Shown piece after piece: positions 1-9,700 of a stretch of DNA of 39,272 bases. Source of the stretch: Deltaproteobacteria bacterium (GTDB lineage: Bacteria > Myxococcota_A > UBA796 > UBA2385); the NCBI GenBank assembly GCA_016792625.1, contig JAEUKK010000002.1, positions 1 to 39,272 on the forward strand, in the 5' to 3' direction. The notes below the pieces were generated by a model, which had not been told where the DNA came from, ran no database searches, and saw nothing but the letters and a program-made list of their open reading frames with translations. Both the position numbers and the translations under genes were made by a program. Position 1 is the first letter of the stretch. Each line of letters opens with the position of its first letter.

Positions 1-81
1 CCGCCGGGGGGGGGCCCCCCCGCGGGGCGGACCCCCCGTGGGGGGCGGCGGCCCAAACCGCGGGCGTTGGGGTGTGGTCCC

Positions 82-104
82 GGGGGGGGGGGGGGGGGGG
101 GGGG
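82..104. repeat. G23 homopolymer tract
   Basis: Twenty-three consecutive G residues lie in a G/C-only stretch about 220 bases upstream of the first gene. Bases 1-170 are otherwise low-complexity G/C blocks with no convincing gene. Such tracts can be phase-variable or G-quadruplex forming, but a run of this length near a contig edge may also be a sequencing or assembly artefact, so its exact length should not be trusted. Confidence 0.75.
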
Positions 105-170
105 CCCGGGTCGGGGGGGCCGGCCCGGGTAGCCGCGCGCGGGCGCCCGCGCAGCCCCGCCCGGGCGCCG

Positions 171-283
171 CCTCGCGCGCGCCAGCCCGACCGGAGCGCG
201 GCCGCAGGCCGGTCGCGCAGCGACCAAGCGCGAAGCGCGCGCGCGGAGGGGGGCGCCGGCGGCCGCAGGCCGGCGGGGCGCAC
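171..283 (+). repeat. Dispersed structured repeat, copy A
   Basis: One of four copies in the window of a roughly 112-117 base non-coding element; the others are at 12358, 14591 and 19076, all in the same orientation. It carries back-to-back hairpins with three-base loops: GGCC-GCA-GGCC, then GGTCGC-GCA-GCGACC, then a GCGC-rich stem, then a GC-rich 3' half. This copy diverges from C and D mainly in its 3' half. It sits just upstream of the TIR operon, so with copy B it brackets the defence-like island. Confidence 0.8.
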
Positions 284-323
284 GACCGGATAGGACACCC
301 CGGCCCCCAGGCTTGGAGCGCCC

Positions 324-2804
324 ATGACCGCCGCACCCGAAGTGTTGACCGTGCACGTCGCCTTTCACCCCGCGTGCCCCGAGTCGGGCGCCCACGCGCG
401 CGCGCTCTTTCGGCTGCTGCACGGCGCGGGCCTCGAGGAGCCCTCGTGCTGGTCGCCCATCCCCGTGCGCTACTTGTGCGGCGCCGCTGCGCTCGATGGC
501 TGGTGCAAAGTCGATGATGTCGGCTTCATCGGTGACCACGCCGTGTTGGTGGTCATGGTCAGCGACCAAATGTTGGTCGATGGGGCTTGGCGCAAAGCGC
601 TCAACGGAATCAAGGACGGCGCCTCGGCGCCGAACAAGCCCCACCGCGTCATTCTGCCCGTGATGCTCAGCGGCGCGATGAGCCTGCTCGAGCCCTTCCA
701 GAGCCGCTTCGATCCGGTGCGGGTGTGGCACCGCGACGATAAAGACCTGCCCGTGCTCCCCGCGGCGCCGCGGCCGGCGGCCGACCCCTTCGCGCTGCTG
801 CCCGGGGTCGACCCGGCGCGGCAGCAGCTCGCGCTGGAGCTGCGCGCGAAGGCTGAGGCGCACACACAAGAGGAGAAGAAGGCCAAGGATGCGCGAACCA
901 AGTGGATGGATCGGCGTTTTGACCGCCTGCGCCGGGGCTTCCTCGACGCGCTGCTGCGGTGTCTTCGCCTGCCGGCGGGCCTTCAAGCACCGCCGCCCAA
1001 CGGCCAAACCGGGCCCACGGACCACCCGTCGACCGCGACCGGCGACCGCCTCGTGGTCTTCCTCAGCCACGCCAAGGCCGACGGTGACGACATCGCGCAG
1101 TGGCTGCGCGACGGCCTCGGTCGTGTGAGCCGCCTGCAGACCTGGTACGACCAGAATGACCTGCGGGCCGGTGCTCCGGCCGCGCAGCGCATGAGAGAGG
1201 CCGCGAAGAGCTGCACCGGCGGGCTCATCGCGGTGCACTCCACCGCATACGGCACCCGGCCCTGGTGCCGCATCGAAGCCGAGGCGGCCCGCCGGCCGGA
1301 GCGCATCGATCTGCACTGGGGCAATGAGAGCCGCGTGGTGCTGCTCAACCAGCCTGGGGTCGCGATCAGCCAGTTTGGCCATGGGGCTTGGGGGCGCGGC
1401 GTCGAGGCCCTGGCCCGGCTGCCCACAATCGGCTGGCCCGGGCCCGACCCCAAGACGGAGGAGCTGGACGCCGCCACCGCCTTGGTCGTCGACCGGCTGT
1501 TGTTGGAGCTGCTGCAGCAGCGGCGGTTCTTGCTGCAGGTCGAGGCGGCCACGCCGCGCCCGGGCGAGGTGTTCTTGGCCTTCACCCCAGACACCTGGAC
1601 GCTGACCGAAGCCGTGCGGGTGATCGAGGAGCCGAAGGCGGGGGCCAAGCCAACGGCCAAGTCCAAGGCGATGGCGCGAACCCTGGTGTACCCCGGCGGA
1701 GGCCTCACGACGGGTGAAGCCAAGGCCGCCAACACGCGGCTCGCCGCCATGCGAAAGGGCTGGACGCTGGTGGACTTCGAGCACCGGGAGCAACCGGCGC
1801 CGCCGCCCAAAGCAGCGGGCAAGTGGCTCGCCCTCTCGGCCGGTGGCCTAAGCAAGGAGCTCTACCCCGCCGGGGTCGGGGAAGAGCACATCAACGCGCT
1901 GGCCATTGCTTTGACGAGGATGTGTGCATTGATGGGCTGGGGCGTTGCCTATGGGGGCACCTTGTCCTCTGGGCTCAAAGAGAACCACGTCCGCGCGCTG
2001 CTCGAGACCGCCAGGGCTTGGCGCCAAGACGAGACAGACCACGCCGCTCAAGACACACCGCCGCGCCGGCGCTTCATCCGGAACTACGTCGCGGTCGGCC
2101 ATCACGGCGGCTGCACGCCCGCTGTGCGCGCAGAGGTGCTCGACATCTGCAGCTTCATCTTGGTGGACAGCCCGCCACACCTGCGGCCCGCCGGCCAAGC
2201 CTCAACTTGGGATCTCAAACTCGACCCGCTCGCCAACCCCAGCGCGTACCTGGAGCGCACCTGCGGCGCCTTGAGCGAGATGCGACGGGTCTCGACCGCC
2301 GAGACCGACGCCCGGGTCCTCGTCGGCGGCAAGCTCAAGGGTTGGAGCGGCTGGCTGCCGGGGGTTGCCGAGGAGCTGATGTGCAGCGTCACGACAGGGC
2401 AGCCTACGTTGCTGTTGAGCGGCTTTGGAGGTGTGGCCGGGAAGCTCGGCGATTACCTAGCTGGCGCGGCCGGTGCGTGGCCAGAAGAGCTGACCTTCGC
2501 CTACCACGACAGCCGTCGGTCAAGCCAACCAGAGGACCAGGCCGCGTGGACACCCACTGCGCGCGAGCGCCAACGCGGGCGCTTCGGCGAGCTGAAACGG
2601 GCCCTGGAGATTGAGCGATCCCTGTTCAAAGCGGGGACCTCTTCGGTCACGGTCATCGACACCAGAGACCTGCGCCAAGCCGTGGAGGAGGTGCAGTGGT
2701 GGCTGAGCTCGATGCAATACAATCCAAGGACGCAGGGCGTCGTCGAAGCGAACGTCCGGCGCGATGATCTGGAGGCTGGATGTCCGACACCATTTCCTTG
2801 CTGA
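324..2804 (+). CDS. TIR-SLOG domain protein (putative NAD-dependent defence effector)
   Basis: An 826-residue protein. The ATG is supported by GGAG at 315-318. Residues 8-135 form a first alpha/beta domain that resembles a degenerate TIR fold. Residues 241-340 are a clear TIR domain: strand and BB-type start FLSHAKADGDD (246-256), and a WCRIE motif placing W314, C315 and the expected catalytic Glu at E318. Residues 501-712 look like a SLOG (Rossmann-like nucleotide sensor) domain, with LALSAGG, a WGVAYGGTL segment and a late VLVGGK...PGVAEEL...GFGGVAG block typical of TIR-associated SLOG families. TIR domains with this Glu commonly hydrolyse NAD+ or make cyclic ADP-ribose-type signals, and SLOG domains bind such ligands; combining both here suggests a ligand-gated NADase (inference). 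It overlaps the next TIR gene by 25 bases, so the two are translationally coupled. The exact SLOG subfamily cannot be set by eye. Confidence 0.8.
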   Translation: MTAAPEVLTVHVAFHPACPESGAHARALFRLLHGAGLEEPSCWSPIPVRYLCGAAALDGWCKVDDVGFIGDHAVLVVMVSDQMLVDGAWRKALNGIKDGASAPNKPHRVILPVMLSGAMSLLEPFQSRFDPVRVWHRDDKDLPVLPAAPRPAADPFALLPGVDPARQQLALELRAKAEAHTQEEKKAKDARTKWMDRRFDRLRRGFLDALLRCLRLPAGLQAPPPNGQTGPTDHPSTATGDRLVVFLSHAKADGDDIAQWLRDGLGRVSRLQTWYDQNDLRAGAPAAQRMREAAKSCTGGLIAVHSTAYGTRPWCRIEAEAARRPERIDLHWGNESRVVLLNQPGVAISQFGHGAWGRGVEALARLPTIGWPGPDPKTEELDAATALVVDRLLLELLQQRRFLLQVEAATPRPGEVFLAFTPDTWTLTEAVRVIEEPKAGAKPTAKSKAMARTLVYPGGGLTTGEAKAANTRLAAMRKGWTLVDFEHREQPAPPPKAAGKWLALSAGGLSKELYPAGVGEEHINALAIALTRMCALMGWGVAYGGTLSSGLKENHVRALLETARAWRQDETDHAAQDTPPRRRFIRNYVAVGHHGGCTPAVRAEVLDICSFILVDSPPHLRPAGQASTWDLKLDPLANPSAYLERTCGALSEMRRVSTAETDARVLVGGKLKGWSGWLPGVAEELMCSVTTGQPTLLLSGFGGVAGKLGDYLAGAAGAWPEELTFAYHDSRRSSQPEDQAAWTPTARERQRGRFGELKRALEIERSLFKAGTSSVTVIDTRDLRQAVEEVQWWLSSMQYNPRTQGVVEANVRRDDLEAGCPTPFPC

Positions 2805-3787
2805 CCGGCGACGAGATCAAGGCCTGCCAGCAGGATGCGGCCGAGGCCAGCCATTACTGGCGGGTCCTCGGCTACCACGCGCCCGAGCTCCTCGGCGACA
2901 AGAACTGGGCGCACGTTCAGAAGCGCCTAAAACAAAGGCTCCGGCTGGACCTGCTCACCCTGGCCCCCGGCGGCTTGGCCGAGCGGCTCGAGGTGGTGGC
3001 CGCCGAGCGGCTGGACGCGCCCCTGAAGCTGCGAGAGAGCCGCGCGCTCAAGCTGCAGCGCCAAGCCGAGGCCCAGAGAGAGGGCTGGGAGCTGAATTTG
3101 CGCGAGCTCGACTGGATCCCCAGCGTGGGCATGTTCCTGTGCTATGACCAGCCGCCCCCAGACGGGAGCAAGCCCGTCGACTGCATTCGCGAGGGCTTCA
3201 TCGGCGTGGTGACGCCCGACCCCACACGAAGGAGCAAAGACAAGGTGTGGATGCACCTGCGCCCCGAGGCGGGCAAGGGCGCTGAGGCGCTGCGGTCCTA
3301 CGCCGAGCAGTATGAGGCGCTGTGGCAGCGCGCCCAACGGCCCCCGCCGCGCAGCGTCTTCCTGTCCTATGCGCACGAAGATCACGCCGCAGCCGATCAA
3401 GTCGAGGCGGTGCTGCGCCGCGCCGGGGTCGAGGTCTTCCGCGACGAGGCCGCGGCCCGCCACGGCGCGGTGGCCATCGAGGGCATGCTCAAGGCCCAGC
3501 TCGACACCTGCGGCGCCCTGCTCATCTTGTGGTCCGAAGCCTGGGAGGCCAGCATGTGGTGTCGAGCCGAGGCCAACCACGTTTTGCAGCGCGGGATAGC
3601 GGCCAGGCCCGTGATTGACGTGCTGAAGGTCGGTCCCACGCGCTCACCCGCGCCCGACCTGCGCCTCTTGGGGCACCTCTACCGGCCCGCCGAGGACCGG
3701 ATCAGCCGTCAGTCGGCCGCCGAGGCGGTGGCCGCCGCCAGCACAGCATGGTCGGTGACGCCGCTGGCGGGGGAGGTGGGCCGATGA
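2780..3787 (+). CDS. TIR domain protein
   Basis: A 335-residue protein whose ATG lies inside the end of the TIR-SLOG gene (25-base overlap). Residues 1-190 are a mostly helical domain I do not recognise, containing a stretch (115-165) with a small beta-rich core. Residues 191-300 are a TIR domain: SVFLSYAHEDHAAADQ opens it, and WCRAE gives W260, C261 and the predicted catalytic Glu E264. Two TIR genes in tandem, one of them carrying SLOG, recall the Thoeris logic in which one TIR makes a nucleotide signal and a SLOG-bearing partner senses it (inference from context). No membrane segment or signal peptide is seen, so it is likely cytoplasmic. Confidence 0.8.
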   Translation: MSDTISLLTGDEIKACQQDAAEASHYWRVLGYHAPELLGDKNWAHVQKRLKQRLRLDLLTLAPGGLAERLEVVAAERLDAPLKLRESRALKLQRQAEAQREGWELNLRELDWIPSVGMFLCYDQPPPDGSKPVDCIREGFIGVVTPDPTRRSKDKVWMHLRPEAGKGAEALRSYAEQYEALWQRAQRPPPRSVFLSYAHEDHAAADQVEAVLRRAGVEVFRDEAAARHGAVAIEGMLKAQLDTCGALLILWSEAWEASMWCRAEANHVLQRGIAARPVIDVLKVGPTRSPAPDLRLLGHLYRPAEDRISRQSAAEAVAAASTAWSVTPLAGEVGR

Positions 3788-3975
3788 GCCAAGCTAAGCC
3801 AACCTCGCGTGAGCACGCGCGACGCGCCGCCGCCGGCGCGCTCATCGCGCTCTGGGGGTGGCCGGCCCTGAGCGAGGGCTTCACACCTCCGCTCGTCGCG
3901 CTCGGCGAGCTGCTGATGGTGCCCACAGGCGCGAGCACCGCTAATCAGCATCCGTCACCGCGTCGGTCAGGGTAA
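3784..3975 (+). CDS. Small hypothetical protein, possibly membrane-associated
   Basis: A 63-codon frame whose ATG overlaps the stop of the TIR gene as ATGA (3784-3787), the coupling style seen at other joints in this window. It has a basic start, then a hydrophobic Ala/Leu/Trp stretch (about residues 14-27) and a second Leu/Val-rich stretch (about 33-46). Its last 35 bases overlap the 3' end of the convergent deaminase gene. Small membrane proteins do accompany some RADAR and TIR systems, but I see no similarity to a named family. It could be a chance frame; the overlap geometry is the main argument for it. Confidence 0.35.
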   Translation: MSQAKPTSREHARRAAAGALIALWGWPALSEGFTPPLVALGELLMVPTGASTANQHPSPRRSG

Positions 3976-6484
3976 AGCGCGCTTGGTAGGCCACGGCCAG
4001 GGCGTCTTCGATCCAGCCGCGGGCGAAGCTGGCCGAGAGGCCGCCGGCCACGACCATGCCGGCCCAGGCGTAGGCGACCTCATCTTCGAGCTCGGTGGCG
4101 AAGGCAAGCGGGTCGTCGGCAGATAGGCAGAGCGGGAGCGCCGTGCGGGCGCCCTCTTTGAGCCCGCGTCGCCAGAAGCGCGGCTGATCGAGGGGCGAGT
4201 GCAGCGCCCCGACCAAGAGGTTGGAGGTGGGGTTGACCTCGATGGTGACCTGGTTGGCGGCGAGGTGCGCGGCGAGCGTCTTTGACGTGGCGCGCAGCAG
4301 AGCCAGCTCGGGCGCCGTCTCGACCTCAATGAAGGGCCCACCGTCGAGGTGCCCGTCAAGCGCGAGGTCGAGCAGGGGGCCGAGCCGCCGCCGTAGGTGG
4401 GGTGCGTGGCTGGCGCTGACCGGCGCTGCGAGCGGCGCGTAGTCTTCGACCGCGAGGTTGTGACTGGCGGCGTAGGCGCAGTCGGGCGCGCCGGAGGGCG
4501 CGGGCGGCGAGCGCTCGGGCAGCCCGAGCTTGGACTTGGCCTCAGCGATGCCGAGATCGACGCGCAGCAGGTCATCTGCGCTCAGCGTGATGCCCAGGGG
4601 CCCGGCGTTGGCGCGCAGCCAGCTCAGGTCAAACAGGCGGTCGAGGGCGCGCACCGCGACCACCGGCCGTCGCTTCACCCACACCTTCGGCGAGACGCCC
4701 AAGGCCAGCGCGTGGCCGAGCCGGTCGCCTTGGCGCCAGAGCCCACGCGAGAGGGGCTCATGAACGGCGCGCAGGCCGGTGAGCAGGTGGGCGAAGCTCT
4801 CGCCGCAGTGCAGGGTCAGCCCGGGCGCCGGTAGCCCGTCGCGCCGCGCGGCTTGGTCGAGGGTCTCGCGCAGCCGGGCCAAGATGGGCGCGAACATCCA
4901 CAGGGGCCCCTCGCGCTCTTCTCCGCAGAGGTCGATGCCGCGGATCGCCGCGGTGGGCCGCTGCCCGCTGCGCTCGGCATGCTGCACGCGCTGAATTAGC
5001 AGCTGCGCGGTCTGCCAAGTTTGAAGAAGCGACTCGAAGCACCCCCGCGTTCGGTCAGGCCCCGGGGGCAGCCCGCGCAGCTTGTCGAAGCTGCGGCTGA
5101 GGTGCGGCACCCAGCCGAACTCCGGCGCGCCGGGCTTACGCTGATTGACGTGCTTGATGCTATTGTCGAGCGGGTTCACCCGCTCCGAGCCGGGCGCCGT
5201 GCGCACCTCGACCGCAGCGACCCGCAAGTGCTGCGCCCCGATGCGGCGGGAGAACGCCGCGCCCGTCAGCGGCGGCCCGGTGTAGCGCTCGGCGGGCCCC
5301 TCGTAGCCGTCGCGGAAGGACCGCAGTCCGGGGCGGCTCGGGTCCATAGTGAGGGCCTGGTGGAACAGCGTGCGGACGCGGAGCAGCTGACAGAGCGCCT
5401 TCTCGAGCGTCTGGTCGGTGCCTTGACCGGCGGTCTCGGCGGCGGTTGTGGGGCCACTCGGCGCGGCGACGGCGCGGAGGGCCCGATGGAGCAGCTGGGT
5501 GCCGGTGTGGGGCGACCTGACCAGGGCGTCAGGCGCGAGGCCCCACGCACAGAGCTCGGGTAGGCCGCGCGAGAGCAGCTCCTCGAGGCGCAGGTTCGTG
5601 CGCGCGCGCGCTGGCTGCTCCTGTTCGGCGTCAGCGCGCATGGTCAGCAGCTCGTGGACGCCCAGCGCCGCCTCTTGCTCGCCACGCCAACACTCGGTGC
5701 AGGGCCCGAAAGCGCCCTCGTGCAAGGTGAAGTGCAACATCAACCGCTGCTCGATCACCTTCGCCCGCAACATCACCTCGACCCAGCTCAGCCGGCGGCT
5801 GCTCGGGCGGGGGGCCTTGGTGCCGGGGTCGTCGGTCTGCAGGGCCTCGGCCAGGGGCTCGCCCGGCTTGGGCCCCAGCGGGGCCTTACTCGGATCGCGC
5901 AGCCAGCCGATGAAGCGGCCGGGCAGGCCCGCCCAGACCAACGCGCTGGCCGAGACCTGCCCGTGATGGGCGTGCAGGTGCGCGGTAGGGCGCGAGAACC
6001 GCAGCAGCGGCGGCAGCAACGCCACCCGCCGGGGCGCGCACCCCGGGTCGTCGGCTTCGGCGGCGAGGCCCGCGAGGAGCAGCTCGGCGGGCAGCCGCAG
6101 CGAGAGGAAGCGCCAGGCCAGCACCTCGCGCCCGGGTCGGTCGGGCGAGGAGGCCGACCGACCGGCGCCGGCGCTGGTCAAGGGCCGGGCCGCGTCGGCG
6201 CGTAGGCGGGCGTGGTCGCCGTCGAGCCACAGCAGCCGGGCCGACCAGTAGCGCAGATAGTCGAGCAGGCCGCCGCCCCCGCGGCGGGCGGCCCAGGGCG
6301 AGCGGGGCCCCCAGCACGCCTCGCCGGCGTCGATGGCGAGCTCGTCGGGCCCGTGGCAGCCGGCCCGGATGGCGAACCCGGGGCGCAGCGCCGAAGGGTC
6401 GACGCCCCGCCCACCCGAGAGCAGCCCCGCCGGCGCGCAGAAGGGCCACGCGATGGCTTCAGCGGCGATGCGGAGGTCGTGCAT
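3941..6484 (-). CDS. rdrB: RdrB-like adenosine deaminase (RADAR-type)
   Basis: An 847-residue protein if read from the ATG at 6484; an in-frame ATG at 6574 would add 30 low-complexity residues, and neither has a strong ribosome site. All adenosine-deaminase metal and catalytic motifs are visible: HLHAHHG (169-175) for the HxH metal pair, LTLHCGES (H559, E562), DRLGHA (H591), EVNPTSN (S754, N755) and LSADDP (D790, D791). At over 800 residues it is more than twice as long as housekeeping adenosine deaminases, with large insertions between the motifs, which is the size class of RdrB. RdrB forms a large shell with the ATPase RdrA and deaminates adenine nucleotides or RNA adenosines during phage infection. 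Here it is divergent from a giant P-loop gene and converges on the TIR operon. The fold is secure; the RdrB assignment rests on length, motif spacing and partner. Confidence 0.78.
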   Translation of the reverse strand: MHDLRIAAEAIAWPFCAPAGLLSGGRGVDPSALRPGFAIRAGCHGPDELAIDAGEACWGPRSPWAARRGGGGLLDYLRYWSARLLWLDGDHARLRADAARPLTSAGAGRSASSPDRPGREVLAWRFLSLRLPAELLLAGLAAEADDPGCAPRRVALLPPLLRFSRPTAHLHAHHGQVSASALVWAGLPGRFIGWLRDPSKAPLGPKPGEPLAEALQTDDPGTKAPRPSSRRLSWVEVMLRAKVIEQRLMLHFTLHEGAFGPCTECWRGEQEAALGVHELLTMRADAEQEQPARARTNLRLEELLSRGLPELCAWGLAPDALVRSPHTGTQLLHRALRAVAAPSGPTTAAETAGQGTDQTLEKALCQLLRVRTLFHQALTMDPSRPGLRSFRDGYEGPAERYTGPPLTGAAFSRRIGAQHLRVAAVEVRTAPGSERVNPLDNSIKHVNQRKPGAPEFGWVPHLSRSFDKLRGLPPGPDRTRGCFESLLQTWQTAQLLIQRVQHAERSGQRPTAAIRGIDLCGEEREGPLWMFAPILARLRETLDQAARRDGLPAPGLTLHCGESFAHLLTGLRAVHEPLSRGLWRQGDRLGHALALGVSPKVWVKRRPVVAVRALDRLFDLSWLRANAGPLGITLSADDLLRVDLGIAEAKSKLGLPERSPPAPSGAPDCAYAASHNLAVEDYAPLAAPVSASHAPHLRRRLGPLLDLALDGHLDGGPFIEVETAPELALLRATSKTLAAHLAANQVTIEVNPTSNLLVGALHSPLDQPRFWRRGLKEGARTALPLCLSADDPLAFATELEDEVAYAWAGMVVAGGLSASFARGWIEDALAVAYQARFTLTDAVTDAD

Positions 6485-6792
6485 GGGGGCTCTGCGGTTC
6501 GTGGGGGCCTGCGGAGTGTACCGAAGGTGCAGGCCCGGCCGGCGCGCCGACCGCAGCAGAACACCGATGGGCATGGCAGCTTCAACCGCTTCGGCCCGGT
6601 GTGCTCCGGGCGCGGGGGCGCGGCGCGCCGCGGGGAGCGCGGCGGCCGGGGGGGAACCTGCGAAGACGAACGAGGCCCGTGATTAACGTCCATATCGCCA
6701 TTCTGAACGAGCGTCGTCTGGGGTCAGGGTCGGCTGGCGCATCCGGGGCGTTGCGGTTCGATAAGCTCTGGCCATCGAGCAACGGAGCGCGC
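6485..6792. promoter_or_regulatory. Divergent intergenic region between rdrB-like and rdrA-like genes
   Basis: About 308 bases separate the two divergent starts, so promoters for both genes must lie here unless transcription comes from outside. The deaminase-proximal part is GC-rich. The part from about 6680 to 6780 is visibly poorer in GC. GGAG at 6784-6787, five bases before ATG 6793, is a good ribosome site for the ATPase gene. No -35/-10 pair was convincing by eye and no operator palindrome stood out. An upstream GTG at 6679 in the ATPase frame is an alternative start. Confidence 0.5.
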
Positions 6793-9700
6793 ATGACTTG
6801 GCCACCGAGCAACGAGATTCAGCCCCCCGCGGATAGCCGGCCGCTGAGCGTCGACGAGCTGCTGCCCGAGCAGGCGCGATCATTACGCGAGGCCCAGCAG
6901 GCGCTGTGGAGCATCGTGCAGCAGAACGAAACCGCCCTGAAAACCAAGGACATCCAGGACGACGCACCCTTCGCGCGGCCCGATGCCAGCCGAAGCCCGC
7001 GCGTGCTGCTGATCGACGGCGGCCGCGGGACCGGCAAGAGCTCGCTGATGCTGACGCTCCTCGACCGGCTGTCCGCACACAGGCCCAACGCGAGCAAGGG
7101 CGCGAAGGCTCGCCGCGACGCTGATGAAGCCGCGTATGCGACCAAGAAAAACGCCGACACTCCGGAAGAGGAGAAGCGGGTTGAGGAGGCTCGCTCGCGG
7201 TCGATCTACAGCGAGGGCGTTGCGAAGCGGGTGCTGTGCATGCCGCCCCTCGACTTCGACCCGATGCCTCCCTCAGTGCCCATCGTCGCGTGGTTGCTCG
7301 AGTCGCTGCGCGGCTTGGTCGAAGCGGTGCACAACAATCGGCTCGAAAGCTGCGTCTCGCTCGCCTCGCTTCAGCGGGGCGAGCGCGTCGAGCGCGACCT
7401 GCGGCGAGGCTGGAGCGAGCTGATTGACGCCGCCGTTGCCGCCTGGGAAAATGGCCCCGACAGCGGGCAGACCTTCGCCCAACGCACCGACGCAGATCGG
7501 CGCCGGCTTGAGACCCTTACGGGCTTCGGAAGGAAGCTGAACAACGCACTCAATGAGCTTTTCGCAGCGGTTGAAGGCTCTGCGTCGACTTGTGTGGGAG
7601 CGGGTGGGGTGGTGCTCATCCCGATCGACGACGCCGATATGCAGGTGCGCCGGAGCCCGGAGCTACTTCATGCGCTGCGCGTGTTGTACCATCCCCGGCT
7701 GGTTTTCATCCTGACGGCGAACTGGAGGTTGCTCGAAGAGACGCTCGGCGCCTACTATGCCGGGCAGTACGCGAGGCTTTACGGCGGGCCCGAGTTCGAG
7801 GTTCGTGGGGACGCTACGTCAGCCACATGGACATCGCAGCGGCCAGGTGCGCAGCGCGACATCAGCAAGCAGTTGCTCCTCAAGACTTTTCCCCCAGCTC
7901 ACCACTTTCCGCAGCAGTTACTGTCGCTATCGGACATGCTACGATTCGGCGGCTGGGGCGTTGGCACCCTAGAAGCCAGGGCGCAACTGGAGGCACATCC
8001 AGCAATCTCGCTGTTTAGAAACATTTGGCAAGTGTCGATCCGCGAGTTCTTGACGCAGCGAGACCACTGGTCCACCGCGGTTACGGCCTCCGGGCTCAAC
8101 GAGCCCAACAGTACTTCAGCATCCCATTTCGGCTCGCCCGACCACCCAACACCGATAACACCCGGTGAAGTCACGGTGCTCGCGACCTTGTCGTCGCTGC
8201 TTACCGGCGAGGTTCGGGGACACTTCAACTCGGCCTCACTTTCAGCCACAGTACTTGACCCACTCAACGCAGTGATCGACATCACCCACGCGTTCGTCTC
8301 GCCGGTCTACTCCAACGTCAAAATCACCGACGCAGAACAGGACTACGATGCTACCGAGTACAACGCGCTACAGGGTGTCACCGTAACACTCGGTGACGCG
8401 GAAGCCCCGGTCTCCGACCCCCAGGTGGTTGGCGCGTGGTATTGGCTTCGGTATGTTGCGAGGCGCTTCGGGGAAGCCGACCGCGCTAAGCTCACGGTGT
8501 CAAGCTGGAACGCAGCCATGATCGCCATACCGACTGAATCACACGCGAGCGGTCGCCCAGGCGGTTCCACAGGGTGGCCGCAACCAGAAGACGTCGAGAG
8601 CCGACTAAAGTCGGAGGCGGCGGCGCTGATCGAGCGGAACGACTATCGCATCGGGGACGTGACACCGATCATCGGCAGCGCTCCTACGCATTGCGAGAGT
8701 GTCGATTTGGTCCACTGGTGGCTGTCAAATTTGCTGCCCAACCCCCTCGGTTCAGTCGAGAGTCGCGCTTCGGACAACCAGACCAGCGACTCCAGTTTTA
8801 CAACTGAATCAACGCGATCAATCGAACTACTTGCCATGCTCGGAGCGGTCCCCGTCGATGAGTACGCTTCGGTGTTCTTCCTGCTATCCGGACACTCAGG
8901 AGTTCCGAAGACAACGAAATGGCTGATCGTCCGAGGCATCGTAAACGGTCCGATGGCCGCCCTGTTTCGGGACGATGGCAGCAGTAGTCTAACGCGGGAT
9001 CAGCACTCCGACCTATTCGACGAACTATTGAGAGCAAACACCAGGCGTCCTGTACCGTTCCGCAGAGTTAACGAGCCAGTCCCACCCGAGCAGTTCGTTA
9101 GAGCACGCCTAAAGTACGGCCCAGGGGGTTCCATCATCTCGGCGCTGGTACGTTTGGCTGAACGAGCAAACGCCCTGTACATTCGCCCCAAGTCACTACG
9201 ACGGGATGTCAGTCTGCAGGCCATAATGACAACCGAGCAAACACAAACCAGGAACGCTGCGCCCTACTGGGACAGCAATTTCGTACGGCGGGTCCCCCTA
9301 CAACCCTGCATCGCAATCGAGCGCCTGATGCTTGACGGGCCGCCAGAGGTAACCGACCGCATCCACTGGGCTGTCTTCGGCGGCCTTCGAACGACTGGTG
9401 CGGAATGGCTTGTGGATGTTTCGACAATTGCTCTGGACCAGGTCTGGGAGGCTGAGTGGGGCCAGTTTCCGACATTAAGCGCCCAGAGTGATCAACTGAA
9501 CTACGACGGGCCCCAGGTAGCACTCAATCTTCAGTGGCTATGTCACGACGACAACCCATGCAACGCATTCTGCAGGTGGACCATCACCATTCACCAATCA
9601 CATAGCCATACCCAATATTTTGCGGCACTTGCGGCGACCCACACCGACCTAATCACCGGTCTGTTCGGTATATTCAGCGATATAGCCAACCACAACTCAG

